Assembly: GCF_014705615.1 (NCBI RefSeq)
Contig: NZ_JACXJA010000022.1
Location: 1 to 64,000 of the forward strand
Direction: 5' to 3'
Origin: Paenibacillus oceani
GTDB lineage: Bacteria > Bacillota > Bacilli > Paenibacillales > NBRC-103111
DNA length: 64,000 nt
In this document: one piece after another, positions 41,803 to 50,292 of the stretch
Position numbering within the stretch: the first letter of the stretch is position 1
Layout of the letters: each line of letters starts with the position of its first letter
Notes under the pieces: model-generated
Seen by the model: the letters and a program-made list of their open reading frames with translations, nothing else
Database searches by the model: none
Told to the model about the DNA's origin: nothing
Translations under genes and position numbers: made by a program

Positions 41803-42816
41803 ATGGAACGAATGTTTTCCGTGATCGGCTGTCAACACGGCCATATCGGTTCATTTATCGGGGAAATGATTGCCCTGGGGTACAGCTGCAAAGGCATCTA
41901 CGAATCCGGCGACAGGAAGCTGGCGGTAGGGATTGCGGAGCGTTACGGCGTTCCGTTTCTGGACGATATGGAGGAGGCGCTTGCGCCGGAGATCGGCATC
42001 GTCGGCTCGGCCGCGCTGAATAACGAGAAAATAAACGTCATCGAGCTGTGCGAAAGCCGCGGCAAGCACATTATGGTAGATAAGCCGGCGGTGACGGACC
42101 GGGACGGGCTGAGCCGGCTCGAAGCCGTGATCGGACGCGGGCGCATCCAGGTCGGGATGATGCTGACGGAGCGGTTCCGTCCGGTGACGGTGACGCTGAA
42201 GCGGGCGATCGATTCCGGCGAGCTTGGCGATATCGTCAGCTTGTCGTTTCGCAAGCCTCACCGGCTGGCGGGGGGCGCCAGAGCTCCGTTGTTTTTCAAC
42301 AAAGAAAATAACGGCGGCTTGATTGTAGATATTTTGGTGCACGACTTCGACTTACTCCGGTGGCTGACTGGCAAGGAGGTAACCTCCATGCAAAGCGTCA
42401 TGACGAAAACGATGATGCCTGAGCATCCGACCTTTTACGATGTGGCGGTCGCCCAGGTCGTCATGGAGGATGCCGCTCTGGCCCAGCTGTACGCGGACTG
42501 GCATACCCCCGACAAAAGCTGGACGTACGGCGATTCCCGCTTGTTCGTCTGCGGGACGAAAGGCTCCGCGGAGCTGCGGCTGAACGGGGACCCGGCGCTT
42601 GCCAAGGAAGAGCTGATGTTTACCGTGACCGGACGGGAACCGCTGGCCCGCAAGGAGCTGCAGCCGGTGCCGCATAAGCTGTGCGAAGATTTCTTGGGCG
42701 GGATCGAAGGCAAGCCGTCCGTCCTGACGCCGCACGATGTGCTGATGGTCAGCCGATTGACGGTAGAAGCGGACGAACAGGCGCAACTCATCGACAAGAC
42801 GGCGGCGGTTGTATAG
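41803..42816 (+). CDS. Gfo/Idh/MocA-family oxidoreductase
   Basis: The 337-residue protein has the Rossmann start FSVIGCQHGHIGSFIGEM and the motif MVDKPAVTDRDGL in place of the usual EKP. The C-terminal domain contains NGGLIVDILVHDFDLLRWL, where the His-Asp pair fits the catalytic site. GGGAGCGATGTCGCA precedes the ATG. Its TAG stop lies at the left edge of MITE copy B, so the element landed at the exact 3' end of the gene. With the preceding gene it may convert a sugar released by the lyase locus downstream. Confidence 0.9.
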   Translation: MERMFSVIGCQHGHIGSFIGEMIALGYSCKGIYESGDRKLAVGIAERYGVPFLDDMEEALAPEIGIVGSAALNNEKINVIELCESRGKHIMVDKPAVTDRDGLSRLEAVIGRGRIQVGMMLTERFRPVTVTLKRAIDSGELGDIVSLSFRKPHRLAGGARAPLFFNKENNGGLIVDILVHDFDLLRWLTGKEVTSMQSVMTKTMMPEHPTFYDVAVAQVVMEDAALAQLYADWHTPDKSWTYGDSRLFVCGTKGSAELRLNGDPALAKEELMFTVTGREPLARKELQPVPHKLCEDFLGGIEGKPSVLTPHDVLMVSRLTVEADEQAQLIDKTAAVV

Positions 42817-42993
42817 GAGGTTGTTCAAAAAGTCCACTTTTGATCACGAAGCCGATCAGAAAGCCTGCTCGACATCGAATATGGAATTCAGCCCGAACTT
42901 CCGGTGCTCACGTAGCCCCACGACGCTCCGCTCCTCACTTCCTAGCTTCATTCCATCTTCTCGGTGCTGATAACCGGACTTTTGAACTCGCAC
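42816..42993 (+). mobile_element. MITE copy B, directly after the second Gfo/Idh gene
   Basis: This ~178-bp non-coding element has ends GGAGGTTGTTCAAAAAGTCC and GGACTTTTGAACTCGCAC. TATA at 42812-42815 and TATA at 42994-42997 flank it as a 4-bp target duplication. The left duplication overlaps the TAG stop of the upstream gene. Interior sequence matches the other three copies in the same orientation as copy A. Confidence 0.88.
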
Positions 42994-43035
42994 TATAAGC
43001 TGCTGCTGCAAATCTGATAGACGCTAGTAGGAGAA

Positions 43036-43060
43036 GGCTGCCGGTGAGGCGGCCTTTTAT
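43036..43060 (+). terminator. terminator-like hairpin after MITE copy B
   Basis: AAGGCTGCC and GGCGGCCTTTT form a stem with one mismatch and a T-run, placed downstream of MITE B. It probably ends the Gfo/Idh transcript after reading through the MITE. Confidence 0.7.
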
Positions 43061-43188
43061 TAGTTTTGCTTACATCGTGCCGGGATAAGGCGTAGGCCGT
43101 TCCTCGTGACGGCTCGGCTCCGTGCCCTGTCTGTAGGCTGACAAGAAGGAATGGGCCGACCGACCGCCCTCACGCCGCGGATAGGAGT

Positions 43189-43386
43189 GGTTTGTAGCTT
43201 TTATTTCGTCCGAAAACCCGTTTGGACACGGAATAAGAGCGGTTTGGAACCGCTAAAATGCGCGGAAAGGGTGCAGACCCCATCCGTTGGCTGAAATAAG
43301 GGGTGCAAACCGCCTCTATTCGTCGCTGTTATCCCGTTAGGCCGAAAATAGAGGGTGCCGGAGACTCTTATTTTGCGATTTAAGCC
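43189..43386 (+). repeat. AATAAG-rich dispersed element, copy 1
   Basis: From GGTTTGTAG to GCGATTTAA this segment matches 57612-57807. Shared blocks include GGACACGGAATAAGAGCG (GGCACGGAATAAGAGCG in copy 2), TGAAATAAGGGGTGCAAACC, and GCCGAAAATAGAGGGTGCC. Weaker similarity extends further left in both copies. No inverted terminal repeats or reading frame are apparent. Confidence 0.8.
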
Positions 43387-43396
43387 GCACGCGGTA

Positions 43397-43495
43397 CGTC
43401 AAGAAAAGTTCAGCAAAAGCCGCACGCTTCAGCAAATCCGCCCCCCTCCAGCAAAGTGTACCCTTTCAACAAATCCGCGTGCCCTTTCAGCTCGC
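43397..43495 (+). repeat. imperfect ~19-bp units with TTCAGCAAA
   Basis: TTCAGCAAAAGCCGCACGC, TTCAGCAAATCCGCCCCC, TCCAGCAAAGTGTACCC and TTCAACAAATCCGCGTGCCC follow one another with a spacing of 18-20 bp, ending in TTTCAGC. The units are imperfect and no spacer/repeat alternation is present. Confidence 0.6.
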
Positions 43496-43662
43496 AAAAA
43501 GCTGTTTACGTCGCCGCTAGAAGCAACCGCTTACGCAAGGGCCTTTCTCGAGGAAAGGCTCCAGGTGGAGTTCGGGATAAATCTCTTCTCTCTCTTATCG
43601 GAGTTTTATATAATGAAGTTGCCTAGTTACATTATCGTCTAAGGGAACGGATGGAGAATGCT

Positions 43663-46011
43663 ATGAACTGGCTGCGAAACTACACTGGCAAGTCGTATTG
43701 GTTCAAGATGCTTATCTCGATTGGCTTGCTGTCGATCGTCGTTGTAATTTTGTCCTCGGCCGTGTTGTTTTACAAATCGCGCAATACGATGCTGGACATG
43801 CAGCACGAATCCAACCGGAAAATGCTGGAGCAAGTCAGCTACAACCTCAGCTTTACCGACCGGATGCTGACGAACCTGATCACTTCCACCTATATGGACC
43901 TGCGTACCGCTTACCTGCTGGATTCGGCGCAGCCCGAGGAGTTCAAGCTGTATTCGAGCATCATGTCGTTCGAGAAGCTGCAAAGTTCGGTTCCGCTGCT
44001 GCATTCCGTCGCCGTCTACAATTCCCGCAACGGCTGCTATTATTACTATTCCGAGACGAAGGTGCTGAATTGCCGGGATGACGGGATGGATGGACGGGTG
44101 GACCGGTACTTAATGAAGGCGGACCATGTGCCGAAGCTGCAGCTCGTGCCGATTTATTACAGCGATTCGGACCGCAGAATCAGCCACTTTTCGTTTTTTA
44201 TGTACAACAGCTCCTCCGGCAATCTAATCGGGACGGACAACGGAGCGCTAATTTTCAACATTAAGCCGGAATGGCTGTTCTCCAACGTCTCGGAAATGAA
44301 CCGGCTCACCGAATATTCGGACAGCCATCTGCTGATCATCGACGGCAGCGGCAATATCGTCAACGATTTGTCCGGGAACGGCTCCTGGGACCGGCTTCGC
44401 GACCGGATGGAGACCAGACGGCTGGACGACGGAGGAACCCATTCGTTTATCGATGACAGCGACGGCATCGCCAGTCTGGTTACCTATGTGTCGGCCCCCC
44501 AAAACAATTGGACGCTCGTGAGCGTACAGCCCTATGATGCGGTGTTTCAGGTTATTCAAGAAATGAAGGCGTTTACATTATTCGCCGTTGCGGTTATTTT
44601 ACTGCTGGTTGCGGTCAGCTCGACGCTGCTCGCCTCGCGTCTGTACAACCCGGTGTCCGGGGTGCTGCGGCTGATCCGCAAAGATCCCGACCTTCACGAG
44701 CCGGCAGGGTCTGCCAGGAGAGATGAATTCGGGGTCATCTCGACGGTGCTGGAGAAAACGATGAACGAGATGCGCTCGCTGAAGCAGATGCAGGACTCGC
44801 AGAGCGGCATATTGCGCGGGTATTATGTGAGGCAGCTGCTGATGGACAACCCGCACGTATCGCCCTTTGACGCCGCCGACAAGCTGTATGCCGGTTCCGG
44901 ACACGGACAGCGACGTTATTCCATCTGCTTGTTCATGCTGGACGACTATGCGGCATTCCTGAACAGCCATAGCCCGGAGGACCGGCGGTTGTATACGTTC
45001 TCGATCGTTAACATTGTGCAGGAGATGATCTCCCGCTCGATGCATGGCGATGTGGTCGAAGTAGGCGGGGACCGGTTCGTCGCGCTTCTGTATGACGATA
45101 ACTCCGGGCAGAGCGAGCCGCAGCTCGCCGAACGGATGCACCGGTTTTCCGCTGAGGTGCAGCAGACGATCATGACCTATTACAAGCTGTCGCTTACTGC
45201 CGTATTCGGCGCTCCTGCGCCGGATGATGCCCAGATCGCCCGGTTGTACAGGACGGTGGACCATTATGCGAAGTACCGGTTTGTCCATGGCAAACAGTCC
45301 GTCATCCATCCTGCGCTTGTCCGGCAAAGTGAGGAGAACCAGATGGAGAGCGCCGCGATCGAGCTGGAGAAGAGCTGGCTTCTGTCGATCCGGACCCGTA
45401 GTGAGGAAGAAAGCGCGCGTTTGCTGCAAGAGCTGTTCTCGCTTATCGCCAAGTGCCGCTACGAAGAGATGATCAATACGCTGCTTTCGCTGGCGGCCGG
45501 CGCCGCGCATGAGCTCCGGATGGCCAAGGGGGAAGGCGGAGCGCCCGATCTGCGTTCCGTGTACAAGCTCATCCTGGAAAAAGAAACGATTGATGACGTC
45601 CGTGGACTGTTCGCGCAGCTGTTCCACCTTTCGTGGGAAGATGGCATCGACGCGGCCAGCTCGGAGACGACGAAGCGGCAGTTGCTTGTCGCTACGATCC
45701 GGGATATCGTGGAATCGCGGTATACGGACTCCTCCTTATGCCTGCAAAGCATCGCCGACATGGTCCACTTGTCGTCTTCTTACGTGGGCAAGCAGTTCCG
45801 GGACGAGACGGGGCTATCAGTCGCCAAATATATTACACAGGTCCGGATGAACCATGCGGCCGACCTGCTGTCGCAATCGGAGGCCAGCGTCAATACGGTA
45901 ATGGAACGTGTCGGGTTCGTCAACCAAAGCTATTTCTTCAAGCTGTTCAAGCAGCATTTCGGATTGACGCCCAACGAATATAAAATTCAGTATGCAGGCA
46001 AACACGAATAG
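43663..46011 (+). CDS. AraC-family sensor-regulator with extracellular Cache-like domain (YesN-type)
   Basis: The protein of about 782 residues has an N-terminal helix (about 15-40), a long external region (about 40-300) of the dCache type, a second helix (about 305-330), a HAMP-like linker, and a C-terminal AraC double HTH (about 680-780: LQSIADMVHLSSSYVGKQF, then VMERVGFVNQSYFFKLFKQH). Such one-component membrane regulators control adjacent sugar ABC transporters in Paenibacillus. Two starts are possible: ATG 43651, or ATG 43663 with GGAG 6 nt upstream. A terminator follows; the solute-binding-protein gene comes next. Confidence 0.93.
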   Translation: MNWLRNYTGKSYWFKMLISIGLLSIVVVILSSAVLFYKSRNTMLDMQHESNRKMLEQVSYNLSFTDRMLTNLITSTYMDLRTAYLLDSAQPEEFKLYSSIMSFEKLQSSVPLLHSVAVYNSRNGCYYYYSETKVLNCRDDGMDGRVDRYLMKADHVPKLQLVPIYYSDSDRRISHFSFFMYNSSSGNLIGTDNGALIFNIKPEWLFSNVSEMNRLTEYSDSHLLIIDGSGNIVNDLSGNGSWDRLRDRMETRRLDDGGTHSFIDDSDGIASLVTYVSAPQNNWTLVSVQPYDAVFQVIQEMKAFTLFAVAVILLLVAVSSTLLASRLYNPVSGVLRLIRKDPDLHEPAGSARRDEFGVISTVLEKTMNEMRSLKQMQDSQSGILRGYYVRQLLMDNPHVSPFDAADKLYAGSGHGQRRYSICLFMLDDYAAFLNSHSPEDRRLYTFSIVNIVQEMISRSMHGDVVEVGGDRFVALLYDDNSGQSEPQLAERMHRFSAEVQQTIMTYYKLSLTAVFGAPAPDDAQIARLYRTVDHYAKYRFVHGKQSVIHPALVRQSEENQMESAAIELEKSWLLSIRTRSEEESARLLQELFSLIAKCRYEEMINTLLSLAAGAAHELRMAKGEGGAPDLRSVYKLILEKETIDDVRGLFAQLFHLSWEDGIDAASSETTKRQLLVATIRDIVESRYTDSSLCLQSIADMVHLSSSYVGKQFRDETGLSVAKYITQVRMNHAADLLSQSEASVNTVMERVGFVNQSYFFKLFKQHFGLTPNEYKIQYAGKHE

Positions 46012-46054
46012 ACGGGCAGACGGGTCGGCATCGGCGCGTAAGCCCGTCTTTTCG
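46011..46054 (+). terminator. terminator after the AraC sensor gene
   Basis: GACGGGC at 46011 and a second AGACGGG pair with GCCCGTCT followed by TTT near 46042-46051. The first arm overlaps the stop codon. Confidence 0.65.
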
Positions 46055-46279
46055 CCTTTGGGGCCGTATCCGGACTGCATGCTCAGCTGGCACAGGGAGC
46101 GGCACGGTGAAAGTACAGTCCGTTTTTACAGTCGCACGGCTTCGTTTTTTACAGGGAAAAGCCGGTTTTTGCAGTTTTCAGGCAAAGGTTGCCCCGTTTA
46201 AGATGAAAGCGTGTTCACCATAATGGAAGATCCGCTCGCGGATATCCGTTCACAGTAAAAAAGGAGGGGACGAATTCTC

Positions 46280-47878
46280 ATGAACAAACGAGAAAAGGTT
46301 TGGCTGACGTCCGTGCTTGCGGCGGCCATGCTGGCCGGAGGCTGCACGAAGACGGACGGCGGGGAGAAGGCCGGGCCGGATCAGGGAAGCGGCGCGGAGC
46401 AGGCGCTGGAAATCTCCTGGTTTATCGACGGAGATGCGGGCAGCTTGCTTCCGGATAAGCCGGACGACGATTTCGTCAAGAAAACGATCGAAGAGAAGTT
46501 TCACGTGCGCCTGAAGATTCAGAGCTATCCGGCGGGAGCCGATTACGACAACAAGCTGACCGTGGCGCTGGCCAGCGGCAATAGTCCGGATATGTTCATC
46601 ACGAGCGGGACCTTGTCGCAGAAGCTCATTCAGGACGGACTGATCGCCAAGATGACGCCTTACGTATCGAAGGAAACGATGCCGAACTACTACAAGTATT
46701 GGAACACGAACGAGCTGGAAATGAAATCGTATCAGGTGGAAGGCGACTTTTACCGGGCGCCGCTTCCGTACAAGAAAAAACTCGATCTCGCGTATTACAT
46801 TCGCAAAGACTGGCTCGACAAATTTTCGCTGCCGGTTCCGAAAACATACGACGAGATGCTGGAAGCGATGCGCAGGTTCTCGCACAACGACCCGGACGGC
46901 AACGGCAAGAAGGATACGTTCGGTTTTACGACGAACGGCAACGGCAAGTCGCTGTCGCTTTCGTTTCCGCAGTGGCGGCAGCACGGTCTCTATGCCGGGT
47001 ATTACGTCGAGAACGACGAGTTTTTCGATACGCAAACCGATCCGCGCGTAGCCAAGGTAGTCGACGATACGCTTCAGATGATTAAGGACGGCCTCGTCGA
47101 TCCGGACTGGTTTTTGAATAAGGCGGAACAAGTGACGGATAAAGCGGTCCAGGGCAAAGCGGGTATCGTGTATAGCCCTGACATTAATTTTGCGCTGGAC
47201 AGCAGCCCGAGCAGCGTGCAGAACAAAGCGAAGGCGCTGAATCCGAAGGCCGACTGGGTGCCGTTTAATCCGTATCCGGATAAGCCGTTCTGGACCGAGA
47301 ACGAAGCGGGTTACCCGTTCCTGTTCAGCAAGAAGACAGCCGATCAGAATCCGGCGAAAATTCGCAAAACCGTCGAGATTTTGGACTGGCTGGCGGGCGA
47401 GGAAGGTTTCCTGCTGACGCGTTACGGGCAAAGCGGCAAGCATTATACGAAGGAAGGCACGAAAATCACGATCCAGAAAGAAGCGTATTTGAAGGACATC
47501 GTCCAAAAAGGAAACTTCCTGTCGATCTACGACTTCTTCTCGCCGCCGTCGCCGGAGACGTTCGGGCTGACTGTCAAAGATCCGGACCAGACGCCGCGCG
47601 ACGAGTCGATTCTCGCCTTCCTGCGCACCGGCTACAAATATGTGCCGAGCGTAGGCGCCAGTACGACTCCGCCTCCGGGGGTCAACCTGGGAGAGATGCG
47701 GACCAAAATGTCGGAATATCATGCCAGAATGCTGTTCGAGGACAAGTCGAGCGCGAACTGGCCGAAATACCGCGAGGAGATCATGATCAAGTACAAAGCC
47801 AAGGACATCTTCGAAGCGTATGCCAGCCAAATCAGCGAGGCGCGCGGCAAAAAAATTACGTTTAAAGCCGCTAACTGA
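46280..47878 (+). CDS. extracellular oligosaccharide-binding lipoprotein (Lpl/YtcQ-type)
   Basis: The 532-residue protein has a lipoprotein signal with lipobox LAGGC (Cys at about residue 17-19). A long family-1 solute-binding domain follows, including ISWFIDGDAGSLLPDKPDDD, LASGNSPDMFITSG, DWLDKFSLPVPKTYDEMLEA and NDPDGNGKKDTFGF, the calcium-site-like motif common in this type. AAAAAGGAGGGGACGA precedes the ATG. Two permease genes follow, but two MITE copies lie between, so its coupling to them may have been altered. No dedicated ATPase gene is present, as usual for MsmX-dependent systems. Confidence 0.94.
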   Translation: MNKREKVWLTSVLAAAMLAGGCTKTDGGEKAGPDQGSGAEQALEISWFIDGDAGSLLPDKPDDDFVKKTIEEKFHVRLKIQSYPAGADYDNKLTVALASGNSPDMFITSGTLSQKLIQDGLIAKMTPYVSKETMPNYYKYWNTNELEMKSYQVEGDFYRAPLPYKKKLDLAYYIRKDWLDKFSLPVPKTYDEMLEAMRRFSHNDPDGNGKKDTFGFTTNGNGKSLSLSFPQWRQHGLYAGYYVENDEFFDTQTDPRVAKVVDDTLQMIKDGLVDPDWFLNKAEQVTDKAVQGKAGIVYSPDINFALDSSPSSVQNKAKALNPKADWVPFNPYPDKPFWTENEAGYPFLFSKKTADQNPAKIRKTVEILDWLAGEEGFLLTRYGQSGKHYTKEGTKITIQKEAYLKDIVQKGNFLSIYDFFSPPSPETFGLTVKDPDQTPRDESILAFLRTGYKYVPSVGASTTPPPGVNLGEMRTKMSEYHARMLFEDKSSANWPKYREEIMIKYKAKDIFEAYASQISEARGKKITFKAAN

Positions 47879-48033
47879 TTTGCATTATGAAAAGCGGTGT
47901 TGGCCGCTGGCGGCTGGCATCCCCCTTATCTGTATAGATAAGTTCTGAAATTGAATTAGCTTGCTGGCGGCACAAGCGGGCGCTCGTCCTGCCGGAAGGC
48001 GGGACGGGTGTATCCGAGGGGGTAAGACTTAAA

Positions 48034-48213
48034 GTGCGAGTTCAAAAAGTCCGGTTTTCAGCACCGAGAAGATGGGATGAAGCAAGGAAATGAGGAGCGG
48101 AGCGTAGTGAAAGCTACGTGAGCACCGGAAGTTCCGGCTGAATTCCATATTCGATGTCGAGTAGGCTTTCGGATCTGCTTCGTGATCAAAAGTGGACTTT
48201 TTGAACTACCTCT
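48034..48213 (-). mobile_element. MITE copy C, first of a tandem pair
   Basis: It is a ~180-bp copy in inverted orientation relative to copies A and B: it starts GTGCGAGTTCAAAAAGTCC and ends GGACTTTTTGAACTACCTCT. TAAA at 48030-48033 is its left flank. The copy D that follows has the same sequence over most of its length. Confidence 0.88.
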
Positions 48214-48219
48214 ATATAA

Positions 48220-48397
48220 ACGAGTTCAAAAAGTCCGGTTTTCAGCACCGAGAAGATGGGATGAAGCAAGGAAATGAGGAGCGGAGCGTAGTGGTAGCTA
48301 CGTGAGCACCGGAAGTTCCGGCTGAATTCCATATTCGATGTCGAGTAGGCTTTCGGATCTGCTTCGTGATCAAAAGTGGACTTTTTGAACTACCTCT
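48220..48397 (-). mobile_element. MITE copy D, second of a tandem pair, touching the permease ribosome site
   Basis: It has the same orientation as copy C and near-identical sequence, separated from it by about 6 nt (ATATAA). It ends ...GAACTACCTCT at 48397. TAAA at 48398-48401 matches TAAA before copy C, so the pair may have a common 4-bp target duplication. The right TAAA merges into AAAGGAG, the ribosome site of the first permease gene. Confidence 0.88.
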
Positions 48398-48412
48398 TAA
48401 AGGAGCGGGCCG

Positions 48413-49375
48413 ATGGATAATCAAACGACGATCAAGACGAACTTCTCCCCTGCGGATTCAAGCAAGCGGCGTTCGCAGCTGTGGAGAAGCATCGCGCGCA
48501 GCCGCTGGTTTTATGTGATGATGCTGCCGGGAGTGCTGTATTACGTTTTATTTTGTTATTTGCCGATGGGCGGTTTGCTCGTAGCTTTTAAAGACTACAA
48601 CCTGTTTAAGGGAATCTGGGACAGTCCGTGGGTCGGCTTCGACCATTTCCGGACGGTGTTCCAGTCGCCCGATTTTCCGGTTATTTTCCGGAACACGCTG
48701 GTGATCAGCCTCTACCGGATTTTGTTTAATATGATTCCGGATGTGGCGCTGGCGATTATGTTTAACGAAATCCGGATCGTCTGGTTTAAACGGCTGGTGC
48801 AGACGATTACGTATGGGCCGCACTTTTTGTCATGGGTTATCGTATACGGGCTCGTATTCGCTTTTTTTGCCCCAGGGTCCGGGCTTGTCACGACTTTTAT
48901 CCGCGATACGTGGGGGTTCAGCCCGAATGTGCTGACCGAGCCCGGACTATTCCGTCCGCTGCTGCTCGTAAGCGATCTGTGGAAAAACACCGGCTTCGGC
49001 GCAATTATTTATTTGGCGGCGATGGCCAGCATCAACCCGGAGCTGTACGAGGCGGCGGAAGCGGACGGGGCGGGACGCTGGCGCAAAATGTGGCATATTA
49101 CGCTGCCCGGCATTCGTTCCGTCTTCGTGCTGCTGCTCATTCTCAGACTCGGTCATATTCTCGACGCCGGCTTCGAGCAGGTATACATCTTCCTCAATTC
49201 CCGCGTCTACCAGGTCGGAGATATTATCGATACGTGGGTGTTCCGGCGGGGATTGGAGCAGCTCGATTACAGCGTGGCCGCCGCTACCGGCTTTTTCAAA
49301 TCGGTGATCGGACTGGTGCTCGTGCTGGGAGCGAACAAGCTGGCCAAAAAGCTGGGAGGTGACGGAATATGGTAA
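48413..49375 (+). CDS. sugar ABC transporter permease, LplB-type
   Basis: The 320-residue protein has six helices and the ABC permease EAA loop ELYEAAEADGAGRWRKMWHITLPGI near residue 205-230. The N-terminus (SRWFYVMMLPGVLYYVLFCYLPMGG) is typical of LplB/YteP permeases for oligosaccharides. AAAGGAG, 8 nt before the ATG, lies directly at the edge of MITE copy D. Its stop overlaps the next permease start by 7 nt. It pairs with the following LplC-type permease and the binding protein at 46280. Confidence 0.95.
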   Translation: MDNQTTIKTNFSPADSSKRRSQLWRSIARSRWFYVMMLPGVLYYVLFCYLPMGGLLVAFKDYNLFKGIWDSPWVGFDHFRTVFQSPDFPVIFRNTLVISLYRILFNMIPDVALAIMFNEIRIVWFKRLVQTITYGPHFLSWVIVYGLVFAFFAPGSGLVTTFIRDTWGFSPNVLTEPGLFRPLLLVSDLWKNTGFGAIIYLAAMASINPELYEAAEADGAGRWRKMWHITLPGIRSVFVLLLILRLGHILDAGFEQVYIFLNSRVYQVGDIIDTWVFRRGLEQLDYSVAAATGFFKSVIGLVLVLGANKLAKKLGGDGIW

Positions 49376-50274
49376 CCAAGCCGGGGACGGTGGCGATCCG
49401 GAAATCGAAAAGCGACAGAATCGTCGACGCCGTTATGTACGGGTTCCTCACTTTGTTCGCGCTGAGCACGTTATTTCCGCTGTATTACGTCGTCGTCATG
49501 TCGATTACGCCGTATACGGAGGTGATGCGAAGCGGCGGCTTCGTCCTGCTTCCGCAGCAGGTGACGTTTGACGCTTACAAGGAAATCTTCACGAGCGGAC
49601 GCATCCCGCAGGCATTGAAAATTACGGTGACGGTGACGGTAGTCGGCACGTTTCTCAACCTGCTCGTCACTTCGCTGCTCGCCTACGCGCTGTCGAAAAA
49701 GACGGTGCCCGGGCGCAGCGGCCTGCTGCTCGGCATCGTGTTCACGATGCTGTTCAGCGGAGGGATGATCCCGACCTATCTGGTCGTCCGGTCGCTCGGG
49801 CTCGTCGATACGATATGGGCGCTTATTCTTCCGGGGCTCGTGTCGACATTTAATCTGCTGATCATGAAGACGTATTTCGAAGGGCTGCCGCACGAGCTGG
49901 AGGAGGCGGCCAAGGTAGACGGCTGCGGCGACTGGCGGACGCTGCTGCGCATCGTGCTGCCGCTGTCGACGCCGATCTTCGCCACGATGGGGCTGTTCTA
50001 CGGCGTCGGCCATTGGAACGCTTATTTTGCCGGCATTATGTATTTGAACGATAAGAGGCTGTACCCGCTGCAGGTTGTGCTGCAAAACATGATTCGTTCC
50101 CCGGACGTCAGTCAGGAGCTCGAAATCCGCAACCCGATGCTAGTCGCCCAGCTTCCTCCCGAGACTGTCAAGATGGCGACTGTTGTGGTGGCGATCGTGC
50201 CGATCCTGCTCGTCTACCCGTTCCTGCAAAAGTACTTTATTAAAGGCATGCTGATCGGCGCGGTCAAAGGTTAA
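49369..50274 (+). CDS. sugar ABC transporter permease, LplC-type
   Basis: The 301-residue protein has six helices; MSITPYTEVMRSGGFVLLPQ and the EAA loop GLPHELEEAAKVDGCGDWRT are typical of LplC/YtcP permeases. GGGAGGTGACGGAAT precedes the ATG inside the previous gene. It is followed after 18 bp by the gene of the large lyase-like enzyme, so import and degradation are probably co-transcribed. Confidence 0.95.
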   Translation: MVTKPGTVAIRKSKSDRIVDAVMYGFLTLFALSTLFPLYYVVVMSITPYTEVMRSGGFVLLPQQVTFDAYKEIFTSGRIPQALKITVTVTVVGTFLNLLVTSLLAYALSKKTVPGRSGLLLGIVFTMLFSGGMIPTYLVVRSLGLVDTIWALILPGLVSTFNLLIMKTYFEGLPHELEEAAKVDGCGDWRTLLRIVLPLSTPIFATMGLFYGVGHWNAYFAGIMYLNDKRLYPLQVVLQNMIRSPDVSQELEIRNPMLVAQLPPETVKMATVVVAIVPILLVYPFLQKYFIKGMLIGAVKG

Positions 50275-50292
50275 CAATCGGGAGGGATTCTC

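Larger units (their letters stand above)
42994..43650. other. intergenic region with terminator, AATAAG element and CAGCAAA units
   Basis: From left to right I see a hairpin with T-run (about 43036-43060), one copy of the ~200-bp AATAAG-rich dispersed element (43189-43386), and a run of short units with TTCAGCAAA (about 43397-43495). A 95-codon frame across the right part is not credible as a gene. The promoter of the AraC-type sensor should lie at the right end. Confidence 0.6.

Noticed and set aside
43355-43642. 95-codon frame before the AraC sensor gene
   Set aside because: Crosses the end of the AATAAG element and the CAGCAAA units; no ribosome site.
46250-47830. 526-codon minus-strand open frame across the solute-binding-protein gene
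   Set aside because: Antisense to a clear lipoprotein gene with a strong ribosome site.
48242-48424. 60-codon minus-strand frame inside MITE copy D
   Set aside because: Not preserved as a gene among the copies in a meaningful way; no transposase motif; too short.
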